A stretch of 64,000 nucleotides of DNA from Owenia fusiformis (GCA_903813345.2 CAIIXF020000011.1:12755754-12819753), one strand, 5' to 3'; numbered from the stretch's first letter, positions 32,801-46,831 are shown. Notes: generated by a model not told the origin, from the letters alone. A program made the numbers and translations.

Positions 32801-34954
32801 CCCCATCCTAATACAGTCTATCTTGAGAAGCAACTCAAAGGTTCTCTTTTTGCAAGGATAATTTGTCACTCCTCCCTCTTTATACTATACTATACTTACA
32901 AAAATATAGATATGGACTAGCCCCCCCCCCCTAATTCAGCAAATAAAGTTAACATCCCAACGATGATCTTATGAGATGCTCCCTCAGGGTCTTCATTGAT
33001 TTACAGCTGCATCAGGTACATTTATTTTGTTTATTTCGTGACTTCCATGAGTTTCATTCAGGTGTGTAGCTGGCCAGGTGAGGCAAGATGCAGGCAAGGC
33101 AAAATTCATGCAGTATTTCTAGATCCATTAAATATACTGGAGTATAGATATTAAGATTTTAAGGTCAATCATTGACATAGTGTTTCAGGTATTGAACATC
33201 ATATGCATGGCTGCATGAGGCAACTGACTCAACAAAATTTTATTAAACTTTTTTCAGAAAAAAACAGAAATATACTTTTCAGCTGAAATATGAAAATAAT
33301 GCTTTGTTTCAAGTTGTGGTATAATATCCCTTTTGGCCAATATTTTACATCACCTATTTATGCCTTTTCTGGTTATGCCCTTGAACATCATTCATTATAA
33401 TGCTATGAAAATATAATAACTTCCCACGAGGGGGACGGAGAAAATTGAGCCCCTTTTAGGTCCAAATATGCAACATTAATGCCCCTCCATCATCTCTACC
33501 AGTAGACCCTGCAATGCATTTCCCTTGGTTTATCAAAGCAGCCAAGATTTTGAGAAGAAATACATAATAAGTGTGTTTAAGTATCATGTAAATAGAGAAG
33601 ATGCTTCCAATCAGCAACTAATGAAGTTACCTGATAAACAGGCAAACAAAAACACATGCTTACTATACTTCTAAACTCTACCAAACACTGATAAACCTGT
33701 CTCTATACCTTCAACATGTTCTACAGAGAACTAGCAGAAAGTCTCCACACATTTAGGTACATAGTTAGGAGCGCAGCCAGAAATTGTCAAGGGGTGCAAA
33801 TTTTGGGTTTGCTTCACTTTGAGTAAAGCGAGCCCCAAAAAGGGGAAAGGGGGTTCAACCTGGAAATTTGAATTTTATATGGTTCTAAGCATTTTAAACT
33901 GTCTATAATTCTCTTAATGTACTTTCAACAAATTTTTAAAAAATTATGATTACACCCATTGTACCCCTCTCCCCCCTCCACGGCAATGCCCATAACTTAG
34001 CTGTCTTATTTCCCAAAATTCAATTCAATATTTTTTACCCATTGCTTATTCCATTTTTTATTTCTTATATTCTATATTTTTTGCAATGCAGTGCCCATTC
34101 ATACATCCTGTCAATGTGTTCATTTATTAACAAGAGAGTTCAATATAGATTTAAATGAAAGACACAACAGAAAGTACAATTCCAATGTTAATTCACTTTA
34201 TATTTTTCTAGATGGGTGTGACATGAGATTCCTAAATAGTCTTTTGACAAGAAAGATTTGTTGTTTTGTTTTTTTCATCTCATATAGCAATAGTTTTTGT
34301 TTACTATATTAGATCAGATAGTGCACAGGTGTTTGTTTTGTATATTTCCCTCTGTTTTCCCAATCTTCTCTCTCCTTTCTGAAATAAACAACTTATCTCA
34401 AAGCTGGATAAGATAAGATATAATACCATATGATTTTATCTTTCATATACACATGTTATTTCTAAACTGCACCCCAGAGACCCTACAGTGGCAGATATGT
34501 GGTCAGTATGAAACCCAAGACAGATTAACTAATTAGGCCTAGCTAATTAATGTTCATTAGGGAAAGAGGCTTTTCATCTGAAAGACCCCATTCTACTTTT
34601 GCCCAATTTCTTGATAACTGGCATGTTTAGGAAATTCCTGTATTAATTAGGTGCAAATTCAGGACATTGCTGAGATACTCAATCTGGGCTGACCCTATCT
34701 TGTAAAAGATATCTATATCAAATGAGCTCTGCCTTCATATACAGTAGCACTTCAATCCCAGAAGCGTTCGCTTTGAAGAGCTGGCTATGTTGTTATGAGT
34801 TTATCTCATTAACTTCATTAACAAAGTAAACCTAGGAAGGGATATCTAGCAAGGACATTCTATACTCATTCTATACTCATCATATCTCCCCACCCCCTTA
34901 AAAGTGGACCTCTCAAGGGTTTTCATTTTACAGATCCAAATCCTTCTCATTTCA
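29836..34954. other. No gene recognised (intergenic)
   Basis: AT-rich DNA with short random ORFs. At 32685-32930 a diverged direct repeat of ~125 bp (shared GTTCTCTTTTTGCA) carries C runs. At 31560-31640 CCAAT words and CG dinucleotides occur, but no gene follows. Confidence 0.5.
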
Positions 34955-35302
34955 TACCCTTTGCATTCGATTGACTTCACTTCTTAAAAGAGAGCTTTGT
35001 CTTCACTCTTTCAGTTTACAATAAATATCTGATCTCACGAAGTTAGTCAGAGTTCATTGTCAAAAATGGACCACTTTCTATATGTGGTCATTTTCTCTGA
35101 CATAATCGTAGAGTTAATGAGCTCACATTTAGCATGTGTTCCTTCCTGTTTATTGATTGGTTGAGAAAATAGTATGGTAGGTTTGAAGTGATTTATGACT
35201 TGGGCTGTCACAGGCACCAATCTTTGGGGCAGGGCTGCTAAACTGTAATATAGTCTATACTAGGCAGAGGGTAGTTTAAAACTAGATTCTGCAAGCAGGG
35301 TA
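34955..35302. mobile_element. MITE of the ACCCTTTGCATTCG family (~348 bp)
   Basis: Begins ACCCTTTGCATTCGATTGAC and ends GCAAGCAGGGTA. Inverted relative to 50892-51267, with homology strongest at the ends (CTTCTTAAAAGAGAGCT; TAGTTTAAAACTAGATTCTGC). Confidence 0.65.
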
Positions 35303-35785
35303 CTCATTTCAATATCCAAGCAATAAAATTGTGTAACAGATGTATTTGAGGTGTGGAAGTGTTTGACTTTTAGAGGTGTTGATCTTGCAGACTACAGGGG
35401 CCAGGTGTTTTCATGTCATGTGCAGACAGTCTCTAATTTCCAGAATAAAACCTAGGTGTTTCCAGATACAAGAGCTTGTGAGATAGAACAAGGTATAGGT
35501 AGTGAGGTGGCACCGAAAAATGTACCCGCTTCTGAACAAATTGAAATTACTTGTTTCTTATGTATTTTTATGTGATACTTCAGAAAATTTTAGTCTGACG
35601 CGCCGTATCCGGGGCGAAAGTTGTCAAAATTGGGTTTTTGACCCTCAAAAGGAAAATTACAGGGGGTACATTATCATCATTGAATAATTCATTCAGTTAG
35701 TCTTCAATCATCATATTGATTTTATTGAGAGTTGATGAGATCATTTTAAGGTAGTATGCAAAGTTTCAATGGTCTGTCACTCGTG

Positions 35786-35799
35786 GTTGCCATGGAAAC
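35786..35799. promoter_or_regulatory. X-box (RFX-type) motif in the foldback left arm
   Basis: GTTGCCATGGAAAC matches the RFX consensus. The mirrored copy in the right arm is at 39406-39419. Confidence 0.35.
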
Positions 35800-36968
35800 C
35801 ACAATTTTTGCTGAGAAAATCCTTAATTTTGGTAAAACCTGTACCTGTACATAATATAGAATGTGGATTATTTTTCAAATAAACAGATATCAGAACATTT
35901 TAGCACTCTAAAAATCACCAGGGCTGTCCAAACATTTGTTTAAAGAGAAAGAATATTGCAATTTATATGACTGGTAAGTGTCAAAGACCATACAATTACA
36001 TAAGTGGTCAAAAGTGGGCATCGCCCTCATAATAGTAGTTGATTGCCATTCTCTATAAATACAGAGTTTTACTTGACTTTTGAGATACCTTTATATTGAA
36101 TTTATTTGGTTATACTTAATATCAAGCATTTTTACATCTAAGTGTTATAGTTATTGCATGGGGATACAGGGGGGAGGGGGGTAGTAACAGAATTGGGAGG
36201 GGGCAGAGCTTATCAGCCTTAAGTGTAAATCTCATCTACATGGTTCTAGATTTCATAGGGTACAGCTTCTGGGTCGTATTATATTCATCTCAATATATAA
36301 GATATTAGAATTTACATGGTTGGTAAGTGTCAAAGACCATAGAATTACACATGTGATCAAAAGTGGGCGTCGCCCTAATCATTGTATATGGTTCATTCTC
36401 TATAAATACAGAGTTTAACTTGACTTTTGAAGTACATTTACTTAAAAACATCTTTGATTTATAGTTAATGTCAAGCATTTCTGGTAAGTTATATATGTAC
36501 ATCTAATTGTAATATTTATTGTCTGGGGGTGGAGGATGGGGGGGGGGGAGAGTAACAGAATTGGAAATGGGCAGAGCTAATAAGCCTTAAATGTAAATCT
36601 CATTTACTTAGTTCTGGATTTCAAGGGGTGCATCTTCTGGGTCTTCTTCACATTCATCTCAATATATGGGATATTCCAATTTACATGATTTGTAAGTGTC
36701 AAAGACCATACAATTACATAAGTGATCAAAAGTGGGTGTTGCTCTAACAATAGTAGATAATTCATTCTCTATGAATATGGAGTTTAACTTGACTTTAAGA
36801 TTTATTTTTTAAATTAAAACTTCTTTGATTACATTTAGTATTGTAATAGTTATTCCCTGTGGGGGGGGGGGGCAAGGGGGGTAGTAGCAGAAATGGGAGG
36901 GGGCAGAGCCAATGGCCAGTTTTAAGTATTAATATCATAGTCTGATCATTTTCATTCACCTCCCGATG

Positions 36969-38210
36969 TTAATATATTAACAATATCATGTGGGAGAATA
37001 CTAGTATACCACTACACTTGCAGATTTGAGAGTCATTCAGTTGAGTGTATCTATATGGCGCTCCACCTTTGCCTTTTAAAAAGGTGCTATTGCTATTGCC
37101 CCTTCTGCATGACACTTCATCTGTGAATGTGTGAAGTGCTAGGAAGGCTGCATATATGTCAGGGTCTATATTGGAGGAAATACCACTGACATCAGTCTTA
37201 ATTTGTTTCCAACTCAAGTATCCAGCAGCACACTTTCCTGTATTTGCTTTTTGTTTTCATCATCATACAAGAACTAAATCCAATCTTTAGGGACTCTTGT
37301 TTTTCTACCTTAAATAGGGCAAGGTGTCCCTCCCCTCTTTCAGGTTCCTTTATAGAATTTTTGATGTAATTATCACATACAAAAACTAATCAATCTCCAA
37401 TTGTAGAATCTTGAAAAAAGTCTCCGCCAGATCCAGAAACAAAACTACCTTTCAAGTTGAATTATGATTTGGGATAGTTGGGGTTTGTTTTCCTTATGAT
37501 TTGTATACATTTAGAAGTTTTCTTTTTCTTGCTGGGTTCTATTACAAATTTTGGTCCTTTCCCTTTGGCACTTGTGGGTACATGTCCATGCATAGGGATG
37601 GGTTTCTCTGTTCTTGCAAGAAGTCCAGTCAGTGTTCCTAGAGCCCAACTGTGACTGTCACTGTTGCTGCTGTAGTTTGCTGCTATAGTTTTCAATTTCA
37701 TATGTTTTATTAGATCATGAAATCTTTTTTTCAACTAATCTCAGATGGTATCTCTTCATGCAATTTCCCCTTTTGACTAAAATTAGATGAGATCTGCAGC
37801 GACATCATTAATGGCACAGATTTTCCTTATGATACACCGTAGAGATGACCTTCATCCTCAAAATGGTAAATGGATCAAGAAAGTCTTTGATTGCGGTTTT
37901 TGTCATCTTTATGTCTTTTTCTGTACTTGCTATTTGTGCCTTTCCACGATCATTATGGGTGTCACACTCATCTCATCTCTAGATAATTTTCCTAAGTTGG
38001 TCTTATGAAGGACTGTCTGATTGTTGTAACCATCTCATCCATATAAAGCACTTATTGTCTGTATGGCCCATATTGCAAATCCTCGTAGTGAACCACCAGA
38101 TGGACTTGAATGGAAACTAAATGACTCCATATCTTTCCAGTGGGTATTGACTGATATTCTCATACAAGAGATTGGTGATATAGCAACACCAGGAGATGAA
38201 TCAGAAAACT
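36969..38210 (-). pseudogene. Single-copy centre of the foldback element, with decayed minus-strand coding remnants
   Basis: Minus-strand open stretches occur at 37462-37734 (90 codons, ending in a Lys-rich tail) and 36969-37217 (82 codons), and broken frames continue upstream to ~38200. Around 37830-37940 one minus frame reads TEKDIKMTKTAIKDFLDPF, which looks protein-like but is followed by stops. I cannot name the family. It may be a decayed transposase or a captured host fragment. Confidence 0.3.
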
Positions 38211-40674
38211 CCAGAAGATGTACCCTATGAAATCCAGAACTAAGAAGATGAGATTTATACTTAAGGCAGATTAGATCTACACATTCTAATTCTGTTACTA
38301 TTCACCCCTGCCCCAATGTAAAAACTATAAAACTTACACAGATGTATTTACCAGAAATGCTTGACATAAATTAAAATAACAGCAGTTCAGTATAACTATG
38401 AATGTATCTCAAAAGTCAAGTTCAATTTTGTATTTATACAAAGAACCAATCATCTATTATTGTTAGGGTGACACTCCTTTTGATCATTTATTAATATGTA
38501 ATTGTATGGTGTTTGACAAATCCTGTAAATTGTAATATCCCATATATTGAGATGAATATGAAGAGGACCCAGACGATGTACCCCATGAAATCCAGAACTA
38601 TGCAGATGAGATTTATACTTTAGGCTGATTACCTCTGCCCCCTCCCTATTCTGTTACTACTCTCCCCCATCCTCCCCCAGGCAAGACCTATTACAATTAG
38701 ATGTGCATTACTTACCAGAAATGCTTGATATTAAGTATAATCAAAGAAGTTGTAATGTAAATGTATCTCAAAAGTCAAGTTAGACTGTATTTATAGAGAA
38801 TGAATCTATGATAAGGGCGACGCCCAATTTTGATCACTTGCGTAATTCTATGGTCGTTATACTTACCAATCATGCAGAATTATAATATCCGATATATTCA
38901 GATGAATGTGAAGAAGACCCAGAAGATGTACCCCATGGAATCCAGAACTATGTAGATGAGATTTATACTTAAGGGTGATTAGCTTTGCCCTCTTCCAATT
39001 CTGTTACCCCCCCCCCAATCTACCCCCTCCCCCATGCAATAAGTATAACACTTACATGTACATTATTTACCAAAAATGCGTCATATTTAGTATAACCAAA
39101 GAACATCATTATAAATGTATCTCAAAAGTCAAGTAAAACTCTGTATTTTTAGAGAATGGCAATCATCTACTATGATGAGGGCGACGCCCACTTTTGATCA
39201 CTTATATAATTGTATGGTCTTTGACACTCCCCAGTTATGTTAATTGCAATATCCTTTATATTTAAATAAATGTTTGAACTGCCCTGGTAATTTTGAGAAT
39301 GCTAAAATGTTCTGATATCTGTTGATTTGAAAAATAATCCACATTCTATATTATGTACAGGTACAGGTTTTACCAAAATTAAGGATTTTCTCAGCAAAAA
39401 TTGTGGTTTCCATGGCAACCACAAGTGGCAGACCATTGAAACTTTGCATACTACCTCAAAATGATCTCATCAACTCTCAATAAAATTATTATGATGATTG
39501 AAGACCAACTGAATGAATTATTCAATGATGATAATGTACCCCCTGTAATTTTCCTTTTTAGGGTCAAAACCCCAATTTTGACAACTTTCGCCCCGGATAC
39601 GGCGCGTCAGACTAAAATTTTCTGAAGTATCACATAAAAATACCTAAGAAACAAGTAATTTCAATTTGTTCAGAAGCGGGTACATTTTTCGGTGCTACCT
39701 CACTAACTAGTAGTAAAATGAATTGATACATGCAAAGTTCCCCGGGGCAAAGGTATATATATCCTATACAGATTCATTGACAAAATTATCCAATTCATGC
39801 ATGATAAATACCGTGATAACAAAAGTGAGACACCCACACATCCACCCATCCCTGCCTATACCTATTTTCGGAATAGTCAAACCTGGTAGTAGGTAGTGTA
39901 CTACACTTACTATACACTATCTAAGTACAACATAACCTTATATCCCTGGGAAATGGGACCTCAGGCACACTTATCTAACCAAAACATCCTGCAAACACAA
40001 CATAATTCCACTAAAACAGTCTTGATATCTCATACCCTTTGAAATAGCCATTTAATATATCATACTCTCTAAACTTATGGTAACCCTCTCAACTCAATGA
40101 GCCAATCAGAATCTGCCATTGCTGAGCCAAACCCATTTGGACATATTTTATAAAAGTGTAAATATTAACACGGCTCTGTGATGTTCTCTGATTGGTAAAA
40201 AATCTTAAAAACTGTAAAATATTCACTCTCAATCAGAGGGTGGTGTACTAGACAATAAACCAGGGTAGATACAATATCTGCCCATATGCCACACACTCTG
40301 GTATCAAATCAAGACATATCAGGTTCAGTTAATGTTTTGTTGTTTTCAGTTCAAACCCCATAGTGAGACATGTCCCATGGCTGGTAATCACACAAACACA
40401 ACTGAGTGTAAGTGTGCAAGAGGAAAAACATTTCAAACCACTTGAAGAATTTTAGTGCTTTTAAGAGAGAAGTGAAAACTAGTCGGATTAAAGTCAACAG
40501 TCCAAAACCGTCTTGGTAATAATCATAATGAAATAGACTATTATTCTATCAATTTAATTGATTGTAAAGATTGAGACTCACCATATCTCTTCTAATTTAG
40601 TATTTTTTGTTACTGTAAATTCTTCTTTTTTATTCAACATTCATTGTGATGGTTTATAGGTTTTTTTTACTTAA

Positions 40675-40892
40675 CCTCTTGAATACCCAGAGTGACGGAT
40701 ATATCCGTCACAAATGAAATAAGACTGGTGCCCAGAGGGACGAGAAAATCCATGTAGAAATGATCTCTGCCGTCCAAATTTACTAAGCTGAGCATCTAAA
40801 GTTGTATGGGTATGTAATAAAATGTCAAAAGGTGGCAAAAAATGAAAAATTCTCTGGTTTCATGCCAATTTTAGAGCCTGGGATTCAAGAGG
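40675..40892. mobile_element. piggyBac-like MITE (218 bp) with TTAA flanks and an 18-bp palindrome
   Basis: TTAA at 40671-40674 and 40893-40896 flank inverted ends CCTCTTGAAT. Inside, TGACGGATATATCCGTCA (40693-40710) is a perfect palindrome. It has no coding capacity. Confidence 0.75.
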
Positions 40893-41629
40893 TTAAGATT
40901 TGTTCATCTGATTATCAGAATTATACACATTTAGTGTTGATGGTTTATGGTCAGATTTTATGACTTAACTTAATGGAACTATACATTCTTCATTCCAAAA
41001 GACAACATTCAAATAAGTAGTGAAATAATCCAGGTTTTGTGATTTGAGATTATATAATATTATAACCTATGTACATTTGCCAATGTGTAAATCTTGTTTG
41101 ATTAAAAGTGGCTCAAACATGCAGCGTGATATATAGATACCTGCAGACATGGTAGATACCTGTTCTTTACAGACATCTCAATTTCTAACAGCTCAACTGA
41201 GATATCAAGGCACTGCCCTTAATGAATATGCCATGATAATTGTTATGTTATGATTTCCCCTGTTACATCGATCGAAGATTATGAAGATATTGATACACTT
41301 TTTACAAATATTTTTGACCTTCAGGATTTATTTGCATAAGTTGATTTTATCTCAGGTATGTACACGTTGCTTTTTACTTTAATTATAAGTCATTTGCAAG
41401 GTGTGTATTACGTAAGCTAGTAAAATACTAAAATACCTGGGATATCATATCATATATTTTTTACGGCCATGTTGTAGTGAAATTCCTCAGTAGAGCAACC
41501 AGATGAATTCGAATTTAGATTATCAATTACAGTTTAATGCAGAGCTTCAACAAAAATGATTACATTTTTAATATTTAAATGATGCATAATGAGACTACAA
41601 ATGTATAAGGAGGTTAATACATGTAAATA

Positions 41630-41808
41630 CAGTAAAAACCTGTATACAGTGAACACATATAAAGCCACAAAAATGTGTTCACTGTAAAGCAGGTGTTTCC
41701 AACAGAGGCAATTTTAACAGAAATCAGATGAATAATGTTCTGAGAATGGGTGTTCATTGGACAAAGGTGTTCACTAGAGAGATGTGTTACAAAGGCAGGT
41801 TTAATTGT
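41630..41808. mobile_element. CAGTAAAACCTG-type (pogo/Tigger-like) MITE
   Basis: Starts CAGTAAAAACCTGT and ends GCAGGTTTAATTG. The interior repeats GGTGTTCACT-like words. Same family as 42545-42698 and 58879-59066. The class is inferred from the ends and TA context. Confidence 0.55.
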
Positions 41809-42544
41809 ATTGTCATTTCTAAAAGAAACATGGACACATTTGATCACTCCCTCAGCTCTGGTGGTTTCTTAATAACAGCCTTCTGTTAAGCAATTACCAT
41901 TAAGGTTACCTCTCTGCACCTCATTGATGTTTAACTTCCAGAAAAAATGCATCGCTTAAAACTGAGGAAATGTATTTCTTACTTTGTAAATAATTCCCTA
42001 AAAAAATTATAATCACTTTTTAGTTTTTTTTAAATGCTCAAATAAATTACTTTGATCCAACATGTTCTAAGATAGTTTTCTTGGACTACTTTAATCAAAA
42101 TAACATTTGAAATTTAATGCAAGGACTGAATGTCCCACCTGTCCAAAAGACAATTCTAGTCGCGTGCCAGATGACCTATTGAGACCCCTTCACCACAAAA
42201 ACCACTACTTAAGACCTCTCCTAACCAGTATAACCCAATACCATTATCAAAACTCAAGTATGCTGAAATTTGATAAATGATTATTTGATATATAATTTTG
42301 AGTACTTGACACAAGTCTATCGCAAATAAAGGTTATGTACTTTTGCTATATGCTTAAATAAATTAAGCATTCATAAAATATATCTTAGGTAATAAATGTT
42401 GACATTTTTATGATGCCATCAGATTGTCATACATAATCAGAACCAGTCAATTGTCCTTTATTGGTTCTATACTTATTTGAAATACAGGTGATTCAGATAA
42501 CCTCCATGAGGTTCACAAATTGTTTTCACAAATCAAATAATATT

Positions 42545-42698
42545 AGTAAAACTTGTCTAATCTGAACACCCCTGAGATGGGAGACGACCAAAGGTGTTCA
42601 GACTGGCAGGTGTTCACATTTCAGGATTTTCTATTAAGGGAGTCTATGCCAGATTTAAAAATGGGACAGAAAAAATGTTCACACCAGGTCTCACTTTA
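42545..42698. mobile_element. Second CAGTAAAACCTG-type MITE, diverged
   Basis: GTAAAACTTGTCTAATCTG faces CCAGGTCTCACTTTA, with the family's GGTGTTCAGAC/GGTGTTCACA interior. The ORF from 42594 crosses its boundary and is not a gene. Confidence 0.45.
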
Positions 42699-43075
42699 TG
42701 TCCCATGAGTAGGGGTCAGGGGCAATTTAATGATGCCAGTAATTTATGGTTCTTACATGATTTTTGTTTCCAAACGGCTTTTAGTAGGTATATTTTTTGG
42801 GATGTTTCACAGAAAATAGATGTTTTCCAGATGGATGTCACATTTGAGCCAACCCCTGAGATAACTTGTGTTTTATAGCAAATTATATGTTATAGGGAGT
42901 TACCTAACCTAGACATCTGATTTTGCAACAAAATTCAATTTCAAAATAATGATAAAAGCTGTTTTAAACCACCTTCATCCATGTAATTTTGTGTTTTAAG
43001 ATATAACAGAGGATCACAATGACATTCAACCTCCGATCACAGGGCTTCAAAATCCAGAATATATTCTTTCTTTTT

Positions 43076-43236
43076 ACCCCCTGCGATAAGCAGTTAGCAT
43101 TTCCCCCGATTGAGAACTCGCAATCTGATTGGCTGTCGCAACAATGCGACAGAAATCATGTATAAAGTCATTGCGCATAATTAGATTATGTGATTCTATT
43201 TAATCGGGCGCTTCCAAATTGGTTATAGCAGGGGGA
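43076..43236. mobile_element. Small inverted-repeat element (~160 bp)
   Basis: CCCCCTGCGATAA at the left faces TTATAGCAGGGGG at the right. The interior contains a CTGTCGCAAC...TGCGACAG stem and several CG dinucleotides. Confidence 0.45.
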
Positions 43237-46200
43237 AGAAGGAGGTACGGATTCTGGACACTTGCTTAGGAGGATAGATGACATTAAAAAAGCTTAATTC
43301 AGAATAGTTAAGCATGAAAATTACAATATTCCCACAAGCACCTATTAAACTATAAATTGAATTTTTCTTTTTAAAGCGTGAACATCATAATATGTCATGA
43401 TATGCTATATATGAAACTCACCATGTGCTGGGAGATAATCAATACTGCATAAATAGAAGCAGATTGCAATGTAGTAGATCTGGTAAACAACAGAGTAGGT
43501 TACATCTGTGTGTATAAAGGTATATAGGTGAGAAACAGTTGTTAACAGTGCTAGAAATGTCGGATATGGACAGATTTAGTAAGTGATCTCTGTTGAAATG
43601 TTGGATATGGACTGACCTTACTTGAGCGTTCTCCAATGAAATACTGGATATGGATAGATCTAAATTGATTTGATAACTATAGGTTAAACACATATGAGTT
43701 GATCTTGAAATTTTCACGATTGAATAGCCTCCTGCACTGAATTGTTGGATTTTCCTTTCTCTTTAGAAATGTTGAAGGATTAGGGTTATTATTGAATGAA
43801 CCATATGCGAATGAACTATTGGCCAGCAGCTGGGGTGTCCCTATGGACAAGCTCATCTTAAGACAATGGTAGACACAATGGATTGAGAAATCTGCAATAT
43901 TAAAGTAAGTAGTTGGAATAATGGGGATTTGAGGTCTTCTTAACAAAGCAGACTTACATGAAATTATGATTATGGATCTATCCTGGAAGTCCAAGGAAGC
44001 CCAGGCCTTTAACAAATGAAAATGCAGGCCCGTTTGAGAACATGTCCTATTTTCTAGAAATGAGGCCTATTTCAAAAATAAGGCCCTATGAGGCTCTATC
44101 TGCCACCCCCCACCCCCTTACTATAATCAGCCTGTAAAGAAGTTCAATGCACTGGATTAGTAGGTGCACATTTTTTCAGTCAGTTTGACATTTTCTCATC
44201 ATTCTGATATCTCTCACATCGTTCTGTTTTTTACCTAGCAAGACTAAGAAAGGAAAACAATGACATACAGTTTATCAAAATGTCTCTACAATGACATAGT
44301 TTATCAAAATGTCTCTAGATTGAAAAGGAAGGATACATCATGTGGGAGATGACATGGTTTATCACAATATATTCCCCCTGCTAACACTATAGTCTAACAT
44401 AGTGATAGTAACACATGATGATATGTAGACTGTTCATAAAATGTCTAAGTAGTCACATTTTAAAATGCAAAATAAGGTGATAAAGAAAGAAAATAGCTAA
44501 AAATTAAGAAGATGGGCATATACCCCACACTCCAAATCATGTAGAAATGCAAGAAAATTTAATACTTCATTCAAATTTTAGTGAGAAATAATGAAAAATA
44601 GACATGAGCAGACGGACATTTTTTGTATGTGTTATCTTTGAGTAAACCTGTTCACAGTTCACCATGTTATTCACCTGGTTATACAGAGTGAAGTAAAACA
44701 GAGCCATTCTTCTATTTTGTTATTTCTTATTGATATTTCACTGTCTGCACTGATTGTACTTTAATATAGATTTTGACACACCCTTTTTAAAAGTTTAATT
44801 TGAAGTATTTCATTTACACTCTCTGAATAAGAGTTGATCTCATTCTGAATAAAGATGTAAATCCAATTACCAAATCAGAATTATGGTTCAGTTTATGGTC
44901 ATTGCCTGAGGGGGTGTAATAGGTGCCATCGCACCCCCCCCCCACACCCTCAAAAAATGAAACAAAAAAGCAATGTTGTGAAATTTGTTGAAAAAATACT
45001 ATATTATTATCTATTTGTCCCAATCAGAGTATAGTAACTATATACCTTCTGACTGTCAGGGTAGTTTTTACAATATACAGATTATTGTACACGTGGATGA
45101 TTTAATGATAATGGATTTAGCATAAAACATAGTTTAATAAAATGATAATTTTTATCTATATTGGATGAAAAAATTCGAATAAAATCCTAATTTTTTTTAT
45201 CTTAATCTAATCTAATCATCAATAAACAATAATAAGTCAATAGTATCCCCCTCCTGACAACCCTCCACTTCTCCCCCCCCCCCGCTCCCCCCCCCCCCGT
45301 CTTTCAAGTCCTATCCCTAACACACCATGGAAGTTAACCAGATGTTTCTGATACTAATGTCCTCTAATATAATATTAATTCCAGTAATACATCTCCATGT
45401 CACACAATATCTTAAATTAACCTCTCAAGAGACAGGTGCTAAAAATCCGCCAAATCCAGCAAAGAAGATAATAACAATGATTCCTGTATATACCTGATAT
45501 ATAACACCCCATGTTTTTGTTTAATGATGGGCAAAATTCACAACAACCTTTCAACTCATTCCATGACAAAGCCTTTTGTTGTTGTGGAACTTAAACAATG
45601 CTCCCAAACAGGGAACCTTCTCCTGTTTTCTCCAGGACGGTTAACAGAGATTTGACAGTGCAGATTCAATTCACCTGTCTACATTTTTTACCTACCATTC
45701 ATTCTTTATACATTCATTTTTATTAAGAATTTTTGGGGATGATTTTTTTGTGCTCAGTTGAAAAATTACATTGATCCCAAAATAGGGGTTCTCTTCTTAA
45801 ATTGTTGGATTGTTTTAGTAAGCAACATAGCATATATCTGTGTCCCAAAAGAAAATGTACTTGAATGAATTCCAATTTCTTGACTGGAAAGATTTTGTCA
45901 GCTGTCTTAATTTAGAGACAACTGGTCTTTGAATTCCTTGCCTGGTACCAGAATCACCCATGAATAAAATTCTGCAAAGGGTGAATTTAAATATGAAATA
46001 TGCTGGAATATTAGGGAATTTGGATTTAAAAAAGTCAATCCAATACAGTCTAAAACTAGGGATGTTTTATATTTTGAGAAAAAATGACACACTATTTATT
46101 AGTAATGTTGTGATAAAAATTATAACAACTGACAGTGAAACGTTAAACAGGGGAACATCATACTTGAATTTCATCCACAAATCACTGGTCACACTTCTTA

Positions 46201-46831
46201 TTACAATTTTAATTTATGCCCTTAGAGATTAAAATATGCAATGAATTATTTGATAGTCTTTTCTTAAAAAGATAGTGAGAATAATACTTTTATCAAAAAC
46301 AATGAAACAAACATATTATCATTCATACATTTGTATTCAATAGTTTAAACAAACATAAAATATTGTAGAATAGCAGAAATAAACCCTACTTCAATCAAAG
46401 CAACCAATTCTAAATTCACTAAATCTTTTCACCTCACTCAAAAGGACAAGCTATCAATCATTAATAACTTTGAATAGGCCCGCCTAGTTCATTGAGAGGG
46501 TTGATTTGAAGTAGGTTTAATAAACCACCCATACAAGCTGTCGCGTGCCGTCTGTATGCTGCAAGGCATTATGGGTAATTTGTGTGTATATATTTGCAGG
46601 AGCACATGGCTGACTGACAGATGGAACAGAAATCAAAGAGTAAGATAACAACTTTGAATTTATACTCCAGATCCAGCATTAAGCCAATAAATATTGAATG
46701 AAATCTAAGGTTGAAAATGGACTAGACATAGAAGATAAAGCATATCTGTGGAGTAGTACTATAAGACGGAAAACGAATTCTATAAAATTGTATGTCATAA
46801 GGAACTTTAAAATAGAGACATTAGAAGAATC
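43237..46831. other. No gene recognised; upstream region of gene B
   Basis: AT-rich DNA with C runs near 44932 and 45273-45298. The promoter of gene B should lie toward the right end. GGCATTATGGGTAAT and a CG-containing patch (46540-46580) are possible promoter features, but nothing is diagnostic. Confidence 0.4.

Larger units (their letters stand above)
35500..39705. mobile_element. 4.2 kb foldback transposon with tandem-repeated arms
   Basis: The outer ~460 bp arms are inverted copies (TAGTGAGGTGGCACCG at the left, CGGTGCTACCTCACTA at the right). Inward, each arm continues with about three tandem units of ~350 bp in mirrored order. These are recognised by TGTCAAAGACCATA at ~35977, 36325 and 36697, and by its complement at ~38500, 38850 and 39215. 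Each unit ends in G- or C-runs. The middle (~36970-38200) is single copy. Long inverted repeats with internal tandem units recall Foldback or Galileo-type elements; no intact transposase is seen, so the class is inferred. Possible TA flanks. Confidence 0.8.

Noticed and set aside
37462-37734. Naming the Lys-rich minus-strand frame as a specific transposase
   Set aside because: No catalytic motif can be seen, and resemblance to repeat-borne invertebrate proteins is too weak without a search.
35500-39705. CACTA-type transposon because of TAGTG/CACTA termini
   Set aside because: CACTA elements begin with CACTA at the 5' end and finish with TAGTG. Here the order is reversed.
42594-42878. 94-codon ORF
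   Set aside because: It starts inside a MITE and runs out of it; no recognisable domain.
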